A stretch of 64,000 nt of DNA. Source: Candidatus Woesearchaeota archaeon. Lineage in GTDB: Archaea; Nanobdellota; Nanobdellia; Woesearchaeales; JAHWHD01. The position numbers and the translations under genes are program-made. Below are positions 26,725 through 36,178 of the stretch, in pieces. Positions within the stretch are counted from its first letter, which is position 1, and each line of letters opens with the position of its first letter. Below the pieces are notes generated by a model, which saw only the letters and a program-made list of their open reading frames with translations, did no database searches and was not told the origin of the DNA. The stretch is from assembly GCA_019323515.1 (NCBI GenBank), contig JAHWHG010000004.1, positions 124,001 through 188,000 on the forward strand. The letters run 5' to 3'.

Positions 26725-28134
26725 ATGAAGGTTACGCTTATTTTTGCTGGAATCTCTAGCTGTGGGTTTGATAGTTTTGGTAGCGGTGATTATGAAGCAA
26801 GTGCTGTACATCTTGGGTTATGTTATCTTAGTGCATATGCTAAAGAGAATGGGTTTAAAGAGCTGGATCTAATTGATATGAGGAAGCTTAAGGGATGGGA
26901 AGATTTCAAGGAAGAGGTTAGAAGGAGAAATCCTGATGTCATCGGCGTATCCATGAATAGTCCTGAGTTTGATATAGTGAATAAAGTGCTTAAGCTTGTG
27001 AAAGAAGTAGATGCCAAGATTATTACTGTTCTAGGTGGTATGCATCCTAGCATGGAAGTGCAAGAGGTTATTGATAACAAAGATGTGGATTATATTATCA
27101 AAGGAGAGGGTGAGATAAGTTTTACAGAATTGTTGAAATCTTTAGAGAAAGGTGAGAGACCTGAACGAATAATAGAAGGAGTGAGGCCTGATTTAGATGC
27201 TTTGCCATTTCCTGACAGGGAGTTGTTTGATTTTAAGCATATAATGATGCATCCTTATTTTATTGATTTTAAGCCGCCCTTTGTCACGATTATAACTGGG
27301 AGAGGTTGCATGTATAACTGTAGTTTCTGTCAGCCTGCTGAAAGGATGGTTTTTGGTAAGGTGAGAAGAATAAGTGTTGAGAGGGTTATACAGGAATTGA
27401 AGTTTCTTAAGCAGAGGTATGATTTCAAGAGTTATATGATAACTGATGATTGTCTTATAGAGCATCCTGATTGGGTAAGTGATTATTGTAAAAGGATTAA
27501 GGAAGAGGGGTTAGTGATGCCATTCTATTGTCAGGGAAGAGCTGACCTGATTGTAAGGTATGAAGATAAGATAAAAGAACTTGCAGAGATTGGTCTTACT
27601 TATGTAAGTATAGGATTTGAGTCTGGGAACCAGAGAGTGTTGGATTTCTTAAGGAAGCAGTTGAAGGTTGAGGATAACTATAACTGTGTTAAGGTTTGTA
27701 AGAAGTATGGGATAAAGATTCTTGGGCATTTTATGGGTGGAATACCTACAGAGACAAATGAGGAGTTCATGGACACTGTAAGGTTGATGAAATGGATTAA
27801 AAAAGAGTATAGTGAAGGAGCAAGGATAGGTTGTGGGTTCTATACACCGCATCCTGGTTCAGATTTATATGAATATTGTAAAGAGCATGACTTAAGTTTA
27901 GTGACGCATCACGGACAGTTCAGACGCAGTGGAAAAGGCGGTCGTGAACCAAAGATAAAAGGAATTGATTATAAGTTTATTGAGAAAGCACTTGAGCAGA
28001 CATTGACTCCATTCCAGAGAGTATTGTTAAAGCTTAGGAAGAATAATACTTTTGTTAAGTTTGAGAGAAGGATGCTGCAAAGTCATTTAGTGAAGAAAGT
28101 TGTTGTTAAGATGGAGGATTTTGGTCTAGTTTAA
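26725..28134 (+). CDS. B12-binding-domain radical SAM protein
   Basis: The 469-residue protein has an N-terminal cobalamin-binding-like domain (residues 1 to about 150, with DVIGVSMNSPEF about residue 71 and GGMHPS about residue 104) and a radical SAM domain whose cluster cysteines are C195, C199 and C202 in RGCMYNCSFC. The layout is that of the BchE/cobalamin-dependent class, which includes methylases and ring-forming enzymes. Within a glycan cluster it may methylate or rearrange a sugar or lipid carrier. Start choice rests on TATA spacing. It is the first gene of a long plus-strand unit. Confidence 0.85.
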   Translation: MKVTLIFAGISSCGFDSFGSGDYEASAVHLGLCYLSAYAKENGFKELDLIDMRKLKGWEDFKEEVRRRNPDVIGVSMNSPEFDIVNKVLKLVKEVDAKIITVLGGMHPSMEVQEVIDNKDVDYIIKGEGEISFTELLKSLEKGERPERIIEGVRPDLDALPFPDRELFDFKHIMMHPYFIDFKPPFVTIITGRGCMYNCSFCQPAERMVFGKVRRISVERVIQELKFLKQRYDFKSYMITDDCLIEHPDWVSDYCKRIKEEGLVMPFYCQGRADLIVRYEDKIKELAEIGLTYVSIGFESGNQRVLDFLRKQLKVEDNYNCVKVCKKYGIKILGHFMGGIPTETNEEFMDTVRLMKWIKKEYSEGARIGCGFYTPHPGSDLYEYCKEHDLSLVTHHGQFRRSGKGGREPKIKGIDYKFIEKALEQTLTPFQRVLLKLRKNNTFVKFERRMLQSHLVKKVVVKMEDFGLV

Positions 28135-28148
28135 TTTAATTTCTTAAA

Positions 28149-30086
28149 ATGAAGAAGTGGGGGGTAAACAGTTTATGGTTAGTACTAATTTTGATAGTGT
28201 TAAGTTTATTCTTTAAAGAGTTAATAGTGTTCTTTGTTCCTGGTATCTTGTTGTTAGGTTTAAAGGAGAGAGATTTTTTTGTCAAGTTAGGTTTGGTAGT
28301 TGGAAGTTCTTTAGGTTTTTGGGTTATTGCTCCTTGGTTTATCAGGTTTTTAGGTATAGGATTAGAAGGGTTTGCATGGGGAGTTTTGGTGGTTACTTTA
28401 GTGTTGAGCGTGTTTTATAGAGATAGAGGGGTAATTGGTAAGAATGATCTTTGGATAGGTTTAGGGTTTATTGTTGTGTTATTGGTGAGGTTGATGCCTT
28501 ATTTTACTCATGTAAGCGGAACTGGAGATATGGTGATGCATGGAGGGATTACTAAGGTTATTGTTGATAATAATGGGTTTCCTGAAAGTTATATGCCATA
28601 TTCTGATACTAAGTTTGGGATTTATTCAATTGGGTTTCAAACAGTAAGTGCTGTTGTTTCATTGTTGAGCGGTATGGAGGTTTATAGGAGCACATTATTG
28701 GTTGCTTGTATGACTTATTTCTTGATTACATTAGCAGTTTATTGTTTATTGCGGAAATATTTTTCGCGGGAAGTTGCGTTTATTGCTGCTTTTTTTGCTG
28801 TGGGTTTGACAACGTATCCGCAATTGATATTCCATTGGGGAGGGAATCCTACTGCATTGTCTTTCTTTTTTATGGTAATGGCTGTAGGGATGATTGATTC
28901 TGAGAAAAGTTCGATGTTTAAGCTTTGGTTTCTTGGATTGATGTTCAGTGCCAGTGTATTAACCCATATTAATCCAAGTTTAGGTTTTTCTTATGTGCTG
29001 TTGTTGATGCTTGTGTATAGTTTGTTTAAAGGGAGATTTGTTAGTCATTTTAGGAGTTTGGTTGTTGTTGGTATTTTGGTTTTGGTATTGGTTGGTCCTT
29101 ATCTTCTTAATTTTGATTTTGGTGTTATGGAGAATGTTACTGGAAGTTTTGAGGTAAAAGCTGTTGACCACCTTATTATGCCTGGGCTTGGGATTGAGTT
29201 GCCTAAGTTCCTTTGGGTGTTGATGATAATTCCAGTCCAGGTGTTTGCTATAATGGGGATTCCTTTTACTGTTCTTGCATTTATTGGTTTTGTGTTGATT
29301 TTGTTGAATAAGGAGTTGTTAAATGAGATGTATATGAAGTATGTTGTGTTTGTTATTGGGGTATTTTTACTGTTGTTAAATTCTCAGTATCAAGTACTTC
29401 CTTTTTCTTTTTCTTTATTGACTGACAGGGTTAGTATGCTTCTGATTGTTCCATTTTCTGTTTTCTTTGGGTATTTGGTAAATAGGATTAAGAAGAGAGG
29501 TTGTTTAATGATAGTTGGGTTGCTTGTTGTCTATCTTTTGGTCAGTGGTCTTTATTTAGGGAGTTTAGATTCTTTGACATATGAGGATTCTCCTTATAAT
29601 ACAGACAGGTATAGCATAGGTTTGAGAGAGGCTATGGGATTAGGTTTGTATCAGAGTTTTTTAGGTGGGGTTGCTGCTTATAATGGGATGAAGCCTGAGA
29701 CATTTATTACTTCAGGGGATATGGAGGCTTATGAATGGATCAAGATGAATGTTGATGAGGATTCAATGTTTTTAGCGAATATCTGGGATGGAGGTGCGTG
29801 GATAACTGCAGCAACTGGAAGGCGGTTGTACTTTGGCCTGAATCCGCCTGGTAGTAAGGAAAAGGTTGATGAGAGGATTGTTGAGTTGATTGAGGATGAG
29901 GACATAACAACAACTTCAAGGCTTAAACTTGATGCTTTTACACCTGAATTTTTGAAGGATGAGGGCGTGGATTATATTTATATAGGGGAGAGGCATATTT
30001 ATACAGAAGAAAGGTTTACAAAGGGGATGTTTAATCTTCCAATAGTTTATAATAAAAATGGAGTTGTAATCTTTAAGGTAAAATGA
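28149..30086 (+). CDS. large polytopic membrane protein, putative GT-C glycosyltransferase
   Basis: The 645-residue protein has twelve or more hydrophobic segments up to about residue 480 and a soluble C-terminal region with SGDMEAYEWIKMNV about residue 519 and FLANIWDGGAWITAATGRR about residue 535. That arrangement, and the TGDMVMHGG acidic loop about residue 122, resembles GT-C oligosaccharyl or sugar transferases such as distant STT3/AglB or DUF6541-like proteins, but no WWDYG motif is present. I cannot name a family with confidence. Base composition is strongly G-over-C on the coding strand. Confidence 0.62.
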   Translation: MKKWGVNSLWLVLILIVLSLFFKELIVFFVPGILLLGLKERDFFVKLGLVVGSSLGFWVIAPWFIRFLGIGLEGFAWGVLVVTLVLSVFYRDRGVIGKNDLWIGLGFIVVLLVRLMPYFTHVSGTGDMVMHGGITKVIVDNNGFPESYMPYSDTKFGIYSIGFQTVSAVVSLLSGMEVYRSTLLVACMTYFLITLAVYCLLRKYFSREVAFIAAFFAVGLTTYPQLIFHWGGNPTALSFFFMVMAVGMIDSEKSSMFKLWFLGLMFSASVLTHINPSLGFSYVLLLMLVYSLFKGRFVSHFRSLVVVGILVLVLVGPYLLNFDFGVMENVTGSFEVKAVDHLIMPGLGIELPKFLWVLMIIPVQVFAIMGIPFTVLAFIGFVLILLNKELLNEMYMKYVVFVIGVFLLLLNSQYQVLPFSFSLLTDRVSMLLIVPFSVFFGYLVNRIKKRGCLMIVGLLVVYLLVSGLYLGSLDSLTYEDSPYNTDRYSIGLREAMGLGLYQSFLGGVAAYNGMKPETFITSGDMEAYEWIKMNVDEDSMFLANIWDGGAWITAATGRRLYFGLNPPGSKEKVDERIVELIEDEDITTTSRLKLDAFTPEFLKDEGVDYIYIGERHIYTEERFTKGMFNLPIVYNKNGVVIFKVK

Positions 30087-31042
30087 AGAAATGGCTGCTT
30101 AGGATTGTTGGAATTGTAATCTTTATACTAATACTAAGAAGTGTTGATTTAAGTAAGACATTTGGATTGTTCTTTGAAGGAAACTGGGTTGTGATCTTGT
30201 TGAGCCTGTTGCTGATATTTCCTAATATTGGGTTTAAGGTTCTAAGATGGAAGGCTTATATGAAAGAGCAGGGTATTAAGTATGGGTTTGTTGAGGCTTT
30301 TTTGGCTTATTTTTCTGGGTTTTTTGTAGGTTCTGTAACACCTGGAAGGGTTGGTGATTTGGTTAAAGTTCTGTATTTGAGAGATGAAGGTTATCCTACA
30401 GGTAAAGGTTTAGTGAGTGTGTTGCTTGACAGGTTTCTTGATATGGTGTTTTTAGTAGGAGCTGCTTATATTTTCATGTATTCATTCTTTGATCTGTTGT
30501 TTAACATTATCTTATGGTTGACAGTTGCAATTGTGATTGGACTTATTGTGTTATTGTTCTTTATCTATAAAGAGAAGTCGATGTTGAACATACTTAGGGT
30601 TGGTTATAGATGGTTGATCCCTAAGAAGTATAAAGCAAAAGCAAAGTATACATTTAAGGAGTTTTATTATGGTGTTAAAAGTGTTAGGTTAAGGGTGCAT
30701 TTTACAGGGTTGTTCTATACCTTTCTTGCCTGGTTAATGTACTGGATACAGATATTTGTGATAAGCAAGGCTTTAGGGATGGATATTGAGTTTTTTTATC
30801 TTGTGATTACAATAACATTGAGTAGTTTCGTATCATTATTGCCAGTTACTGTGTCAGGGGTTGGTACACGTGATTTGGTGTTTATTTATTTGTTTGGCCT
30901 TGTTGGGGTTGGTAAAGAGGCTGCAATTGCGTTATCGTTTGGTGTTCTGTTGACATTTGTGTTTAATGCGATTGTCGGTTGGATTGCATGGATGATAAAA
31001 CCTATAAGTTTTAAAGAAGTGAAGGCTTATGCGAAGAGGTAA
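30083..31042 (+). CDS. lysylphosphatidylglycerol-synthase-TM/UPF0104-like membrane protein
   Basis: The 319-residue protein has about eight hydrophobic segments and the conserved block FVGSVTPGRVGDLVKVLYL about residue 78, followed by LLDRFLDMVFL, which are family signatures of the LPG_synthase_TM/UPF0104 (AglD-associated, flippase-like) proteins. In archaeal and bacterial glycan clusters these proteins are thought to flip or handle lipid-linked sugars. It overlaps both neighbours by 4 and 14 bases, so it is translationally coupled with two putative GT-C enzymes. Confidence 0.83.
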   Translation: MKKWLLRIVGIVIFILILRSVDLSKTFGLFFEGNWVVILLSLLLIFPNIGFKVLRWKAYMKEQGIKYGFVEAFLAYFSGFFVGSVTPGRVGDLVKVLYLRDEGYPTGKGLVSVLLDRFLDMVFLVGAAYIFMYSFFDLLFNIILWLTVAIVIGLIVLLFFIYKEKSMLNILRVGYRWLIPKKYKAKAKYTFKEFYYGVKSVRLRVHFTGLFYTFLAWLMYWIQIFVISKALGMDIEFFYLVITITLSSFVSLLPVTVSGVGTRDLVFIYLFGLVGVGKEAAIALSFGVLLTFVFNAIVGWIAWMIKPISFKEVKAYAKR

Positions 31043-32450
31043 TGATGTTTGGGTTTTGGTCTCTATCTTATTGGTCTGTTTAGTGCTTTATGGGTCTGCG
31101 ATTACTGATAAGATGAGTAGGGCTGGTGATGATAGTTTTTATTTGATATTGGCTGAGTCTATCGCTTCTGGGAATGCGTATAGGGAGATTAATCATCCTG
31201 ATAATATCTTGCATGCTAAGTATCCGCCAGTTTTTCCTTTGATACTTTCATTTGGTTTGATGCTGTTTAATGAGATTTGGTTTCTTAAATTGATATCTTT
31301 AGTGTTTGGGCTTGGATGCTTGGTTATGGTCTATTTATTATATCGGAAGAGTAAGGTAAGAGATTGGGTGTTATTGTTGATGGCTTTTAGTCCATATATG
31401 GTAATCTATTCTTCTGGGTTGTTTAGTGATGTTGTTTATTTGTTTATCTCTTTAGTTGCATTGTACTTTGGAGTTAGAAGACGGAGTTTATTTATGATTG
31501 TATTTGGCTTGGTTGCTTATTATACTAGAAATATTGGAGTTGTGTTGATTGGAGGGGGGTTAGTTTGGTTGATGTTGAATAGGAAAGTTAAGGAAGTTTT
31601 TGTGAGTGGGTTTTTATTTGTTATTGGTGTTTTTCCTTGGTTAAAATATAGCAGCGTTGTGAAGAGCAGTCATGCAACAAACTATGCTACTGAGATTCTC
31701 TTGAAGAATCCTTATGCTCCTGAATTGGGTAGGATAGGGGTTTGGGATTTGATTGTCAGGGTGTTTGGTAATCTTTGGGTTTATGTTTCAAATTTAATTC
31801 CTAGTTTAGTTGTGTTTCCTGTGTTTTATTTAGGTCAGGTTATTGAAATCGGAAGGTTGGAGTGGCTTATTGCTTTGGTTGGTTTAGTGATTACACTTGT
31901 TATGATGCTTGGGTTCTTTAAGCAGAGACTTGGCATAATTGAGATTTATGTTATATTATATTTTGGCTTATTATTGGTCTGGCCTTGGACTGAAGCTGGA
32001 AGGTTTTTGGTAGGTGTGATGCCATTCTTGCTGTATTATTTTGTTGTAGGGTTGAGAAGTCTTGTTAGCAAGAGAATGTTTAAGTTAGTTTTAATGGTTT
32101 TTATAATGTTGAATTTGATTGGATCAGTGGGGTATGTGTATAGGGAACACACTTATGAACCTGAAGAGTTTAAAGAGTTCTATTCTGCAATTGTTAGTAT
32201 TGAAAGTGGCGTGGTGATGAGCAGGAAGCCTGAGATTGTATATACATTTTCTGGGTTGAAGGGAATTGCATATCCTTATTCTAGTGATGAAATGCTGATG
32301 TTGGAAGAGATATCTAAAGTTGATTATGTGATTATTGACAGTTTTTCTGAGGAGACAGAGTTATATTTAAAACCAATAATATTTAAATATGGGGACAGGT
32401 TTGAATCTTTTTATAAGGTTGGGGAAACTGAGGTGTTTAGAGTAAGATGA
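31029..32450 (+). CDS. GT39/PMT-like membrane glycosyltransferase
   Basis: The 473-residue protein opens with a membrane helix (residues 7 to 24), then an acidic loop RAGDDSFYLILAESI about residues 31 to 45 and KYPPVFPLI about residue 64, which match the first luminal loop of PMT_2/ArnT-type GT-C transferases. About ten further helices and a short soluble tail follow. It likely uses a polyprenyl-phosphate sugar. It is linked to both neighbours by overlapping codons. Donor unknown. Confidence 0.75.
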   Translation: MRRGNDVWVLVSILLVCLVLYGSAITDKMSRAGDDSFYLILAESIASGNAYREINHPDNILHAKYPPVFPLILSFGLMLFNEIWFLKLISLVFGLGCLVMVYLLYRKSKVRDWVLLLMAFSPYMVIYSSGLFSDVVYLFISLVALYFGVRRRSLFMIVFGLVAYYTRNIGVVLIGGGLVWLMLNRKVKEVFVSGFLFVIGVFPWLKYSSVVKSSHATNYATEILLKNPYAPELGRIGVWDLIVRVFGNLWVYVSNLIPSLVVFPVFYLGQVIEIGRLEWLIALVGLVITLVMMLGFFKQRLGIIEIYVILYFGLLLVWPWTEAGRFLVGVMPFLLYYFVVGLRSLVSKRMFKLVLMVFIMLNLIGSVGYVYREHTYEPEEFKEFYSAIVSIESGVVMSRKPEIVYTFSGLKGIAYPYSSDEMLMLEEISKVDYVIIDSFSEETELYLKPIIFKYGDRFESFYKVGETEVFRVR

Positions 32451-33136
32451 AGCTTTCAATTGTGATTCCAGTATATAATGAAGAGAAAACATTGCTTGAT
32501 GTTCTTAATAGAGTAGAGAATGTGGATATTGGTAATATTGAGAAAGAGATAATCATAGTTGATGATTATTCAACTGATTCTAGTAGAGATATTTTAAGGG
32601 GTTTGGTTGAGAAGTATAAAGTAATATTCCAGGACAGGAATTATGGTAAAGGGAAAGCTGTGAGGACTGGGTTTGAGCATGCTACTGGTGATTTTGTGGT
32701 TATACAGGATGCTGATCTTGAGTACAGGCCAGAGGAGTATGGGATGTTGTTACAGCCTATAATTGAAGGAAGGACTAAAGTAGTCTATGGTTCAAGGTTC
32801 TTAAGGAAGCATAAGGCTAAGTATAAGCTATATTATTTAGGTAATGTCTTCTTGTCTTATGTTACAAGGTTATTATATTTCAGAAAGATAACTGATATGG
32901 AGACTTGTTATAAAGTCTTTAAGAAAGAAGTGATTGATGATATGATTCCTAGGCTGAAGGCGCAGAGGTTTGATTTTGAGCCTGAGATAACTGCTAAACT
33001 TATTAAAAGGGGGTATAAGATAATTGAAGTGCCGATATGGTACCAGTGCCGTGACTTTAAAGAAGGGAAGAAGATAACGTGGAAGGATGGTGTGAAGGCG
33101 TTTTGGTATTTGGTTAAGTATAGGGTTAGTGATTGA
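32447..33136 (+). CDS. GT2 glycosyltransferase, dolichol-phosphate-mannose-synthase-like
   Basis: The 229-residue soluble GT2 protein has LSIVIPVYNEEKT at residues 3 to 15, VDDYSTDSS at residues 38 to 46, DAD at residues 88 to 90 and the YGSRFL segment about residue 115. It has no C-terminal membrane helices, like the short DPM1-type synthases. It probably makes a polyprenyl-phosphate sugar for the GT39-like proteins encoded on either side, a common pairing. ATGA overlap at its start. Confidence 0.87.
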   Translation: MKLSIVIPVYNEEKTLLDVLNRVENVDIGNIEKEIIIVDDYSTDSSRDILRGLVEKYKVIFQDRNYGKGKAVRTGFEHATGDFVVIQDADLEYRPEEYGMLLQPIIEGRTKVVYGSRFLRKHKAKYKLYYLGNVFLSYVTRLLYFRKITDMETCYKVFKKEVIDDMIPRLKAQRFDFEPEITAKLIKRGYKIIEVPIWYQCRDFKEGKKITWKDGVKAFWYLVKYRVSD

Positions 33137-33138
33137 AA

Positions 33139-34782
33139 ATGCGTAAAATTTATGTTTTTCTATTGTTAGTTGTCATATTTGGGGGATTCTTAAGATTTTA
33201 TAACTTAGAGGATAGAGGGATATTACTTACTGATGCTGCATATAATTTTCTAGAAGCAAGGTCTATAGATAAAGGATTTAATGAATTATCTTATAAAGTT
33301 AGTTCTATTAATAGAGATAATATAAAATCATCAAATTTATTAGAAAGTCCAAAGGTTTATAAGTTTAGTAAAAGAGATGATTTCTTACAAGGTCAACCAA
33401 CTCAGGCAAAAGCTTTGCACATAATATTCATTTGGATTAGTGCTTTGTATTTTGGATTTAAACCTTATGCTAGCCTTTTTATTTCTGCATTATTTGGGAT
33501 TCTTAGTATTCCCTTAATTTATTTAATAGGAAAGGAATTTTATAATCAAAAAGTTGGGATATTTAGCGCAGTACTACTAACTGTTTCAGGGTATCATATT
33601 TTATATTCTCGATCAGGTGAACCTGATATTGGTTCTTTATTCTTTTTTATGTTGGCGATATTATTTTATTACTGGAGCAGAACCAGAATAGATTGGCCAA
33701 GAGTATTTTTAATCTTAACAGGTTTATTTGCAGGATTTTCGTATACTTACGAAGAAAGATGGGTTGTGATTCCAATAATATTTCTAGCTTTTGAAATACA
33801 AAATATTATTGTGAATAAAAATTTTTCAAAAGGATTTGTAAGGGTATGTCTTTTATTGCTTTCTATGGCATGTCCTTTGATACTTATTGAATCTATATAT
33901 TATATTATTTTTCTTATTGCCAGAAGATTAGGATATTTAATTCCTGTTGAAACCTATTTTGAACAGTTATTGAGAATTTTCTTTTTCCAAAATGTGGGAG
34001 CCCCAAAAAGTTTTGATTTATATGGGATTATAGCATACCCTTACTATTTATTTAGACTTGAGGGCATTTTTGTTACACTCCTAATTATAATTGGATTAAT
34101 TGCTGTATTGAAGCGAAAAAAAAGATTAAATGATTATATCATCTTAAGTCAATTTTTGATAATAGTTTTATTTTATTCTTTACATGTAGGTGACTTTCCA
34201 AGATTATTCACGTTAGCCATACCTTCTGCATTAATCCTAGCTTCACAGATTTTTTATGATTATGATATAATCCATAAGCTTCAATCAAAATGCAATATAA
34301 AAAAAGTATTTATAATTTTAATATGCATTGTTTTATTACTTGGAACTATTAATTCCTTAAAAGTTTTAAGGATAAAGGCGGGATACAATGATGCTATTGA
34401 ATATATACAATCGAAAGATGAAATTAATCATCTTAGTACCCAAAATTGGATATCTGCAATTTATGTAGGTGTTGATAATGTTAGAAATGTTCCAAAATAT
34501 AAGGAGGACTTGTATGACTATATTAATATTGGTTATAATTATTTAATAGTTGACTATCAATTAAAGGAAAATCCTGACCAGGCAAGTGCTATATATGTCC
34601 AAGAATTTTGTGAACCAGAAGAAATTATACTTCAAGAGTTTAGCAATTTTCCATGGCCTTATTATGAGAATATCGGATTTGAAGAAGATAATTTTTTAAA
34701 AGTAATTAGAGATTATAATCCAGAATCAGAAAAGATTTATATCTATAATATAAAACAATGTTTACTAGAAGATGAAAGTTAG
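33139..34782 (+). CDS. GT39/PMT-like membrane glycosyltransferase
   Basis: The 547-residue protein has an N-terminal helix, an acidic loop RGILLTDAAYNFLEARSI near residue 27 and about ten more membrane helices, then a soluble C-terminal domain from about residue 415. It fits the PMT_2-like GT-C class. I take the ATG at 33139, two bases after the preceding stop; an upstream TTG is possible. The gene is visibly more A/T-rich and less G-skewed than the five genes before it, which suggests a different history. It overlaps the next gene by 11 bases. Confidence 0.75.
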   Translation: MRKIYVFLLLVVIFGGFLRFYNLEDRGILLTDAAYNFLEARSIDKGFNELSYKVSSINRDNIKSSNLLESPKVYKFSKRDDFLQGQPTQAKALHIIFIWISALYFGFKPYASLFISALFGILSIPLIYLIGKEFYNQKVGIFSAVLLTVSGYHILYSRSGEPDIGSLFFFMLAILFYYWSRTRIDWPRVFLILTGLFAGFSYTYEERWVVIPIIFLAFEIQNIIVNKNFSKGFVRVCLLLLSMACPLILIESIYYIIFLIARRLGYLIPVETYFEQLLRIFFFQNVGAPKSFDLYGIIAYPYYLFRLEGIFVTLLIIIGLIAVLKRKKRLNDYIILSQFLIIVLFYSLHVGDFPRLFTLAIPSALILASQIFYDYDIIHKLQSKCNIKKVFIILICIVLLLGTINSLKVLRIKAGYNDAIEYIQSKDEINHLSTQNWISAIYVGVDNVRNVPKYKEDLYDYINIGYNYLIVDYQLKENPDQASAIYVQEFCEPEEIILQEFSNFPWPYYENIGFEEDNFLKVIRDYNPESEKIYIYNIKQCLLEDES

Positions 34783-36178
34783 TCTAATAAATCCCCCTTT
34801 TAATATTTTTAAGGAGGGATATGGATCAAAAGTAAGTATAAATAAAGGGAATCTTCCTCCTTTGGGATTAACCTACATAGCAGCATATCTTGAAAAAGCG
34901 GGTATTGAAGTGCAAATAATTGATGCATCTGCATTAAATTATACTTTCCAACAGATTGAAAGTAAAATTAATGAATTTTCAACTGATGTGATTGGTCTAA
35001 CTTCTTTAACTGCAACAGCCGATGTTTGCTTTAAACTTTCGGAATTTCTTAAGACCAGATTTAATCTACCAATTGTTCTTGGAGGTGCTCATGCGACTTG
35101 TTTTCCTAAAGAGGTTTTAGACTCTGTCAAAGAGATTAATGTTGTCACAGTTGGTGAATCTGAACTTATTGTTGTAGAACTTTTTAATAAACTCTATAAA
35201 AATGAAGATTTAAGCCAGGTTAAAGGCATATATTATAGAGATGATAGTGGCAATATTATAAATACTGGTCCTGCACCAACTTTAAAGAATCTTGATGATT
35301 TGCCTATGCCTGCAAGACATCTGCTTGATAATTCAATCTACTGCCCATTACCAAATCAATATAAAAAAACACCTGTGACAACAATAGTCACATCAAGAGG
35401 TTGTCCATATGGAAAATGTGCATTCTGTTATCAAGCAGGTATAAAAGCACAGACATATAGAAGACATTCTCCTGAGAGAATAATTAAAGAGATTAAATTA
35501 CTTGTAGAGGATTATGGAATAAAAGAGATTGCTTTTTGGGATGATAATTTTTTAATTAATGAACTTTGGATCTCAAAATTTTGTAGGCTTTTGAAAGATT
35601 CAAATCTTAATATAGTTTGGTCCTGCATAGCTAGAGTGGACACAACAACTAGAAAAATGCTAGAAGAGATTTCGAAAGCTGGATGTTGGAGTATATTCTA
35701 TGGACTTGAATCAGGAAATCAGGAGTTATTAGACAATATCCAAAAAGGAATTACATTGCAGCAGATTAGAGAAACAATTAAGGCCACTCATGAATTTGGA
35801 ATTGAGACAAGATGTTCTTTTATGCTTGCACTCCCTGGAGAAACACCTGAAAAAGCTATGAATACAATTAACTTTGCTATTGAACTGGATTGCACATATG
35901 CACAGTTTATGCCAACACACCCAGAATTTGGGACAAGATTGTATGAACTTGCCCTTAAAACTGGACAGATAAATCAATATAAAGGACGTACAACCGCAAC
36001 ATTTGTTCCGAAGGGTTATAAAGATAGTAAGGAAGTAGAAGATATAGTCAAAAGAGCTCATAGGAAATTTTATTTTAGACCTAAATATGTTTTGAAACAT
36101 TTAATGAAAATTAAGGGTATAGATGATATAAGGAGGATTTATGAAGGAGTTAAGTTTATCTCAGGTATTGGTTTCTGA
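34772..36178 (+). CDS. B12-binding-domain radical SAM protein with CX4CX2C cluster motif
   Basis: The 468-residue protein has a cobalamin-binding-like N-terminal domain (SLINPPF at residues 4 to 10, DVIGLTSLT at residues 72 to 80, GGAHATCFP about residue 104, VVTVGESE about residue 124) and a radical SAM domain. Its cluster cysteines are C211, C216 and C219 in the segment GCPYGKCAFC, which gives CX4CX2C where CX3CX2C is usual. The later GLESGNQELLD and MLALPGETPE segments are typical. It probably performs a radical methylation or rearrangement on a glycan or lipid. Its last 40 bases overlap a convergent gene. Confidence 0.85.
   Translation: MKVSLINPPFNIFKEGYGSKVSINKGNLPPLGLTYIAAYLEKAGIEVQIIDASALNYTFQQIESKINEFSTDVIGLTSLTATADVCFKLSEFLKTRFNLPIVLGGAHATCFPKEVLDSVKEINVVTVGESELIVVELFNKLYKNEDLSQVKGIYYRDDSGNIINTGPAPTLKNLDDLPMPARHLLDNSIYCPLPNQYKKTPVTTIVTSRGCPYGKCAFCYQAGIKAQTYRRHSPERIIKEIKLLVEDYGIKEIAFWDDNFLINELWISKFCRLLKDSNLNIVWSCIARVDTTTRKMLEEISKAGCWSIFYGLESGNQELLDNIQKGITLQQIRETIKATHEFGIETRCSFMLALPGETPEKAMNTINFAIELDCTYAQFMPTHPEFGTRLYELALKTGQINQYKGRTTATFVPKGYKDSKEVEDIVKRAHRKFYFRPKYVLKHLMKIKGIDDIRRIYEGVKFISGIGF

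Noticed and set aside
35729..36100. Cys-rich 123-codon open frame on the minus strand
   Set aside because: It is antisense to the radical SAM gene; scattered cysteines do not form a zinc or Fe-S spacing and no SD is present.
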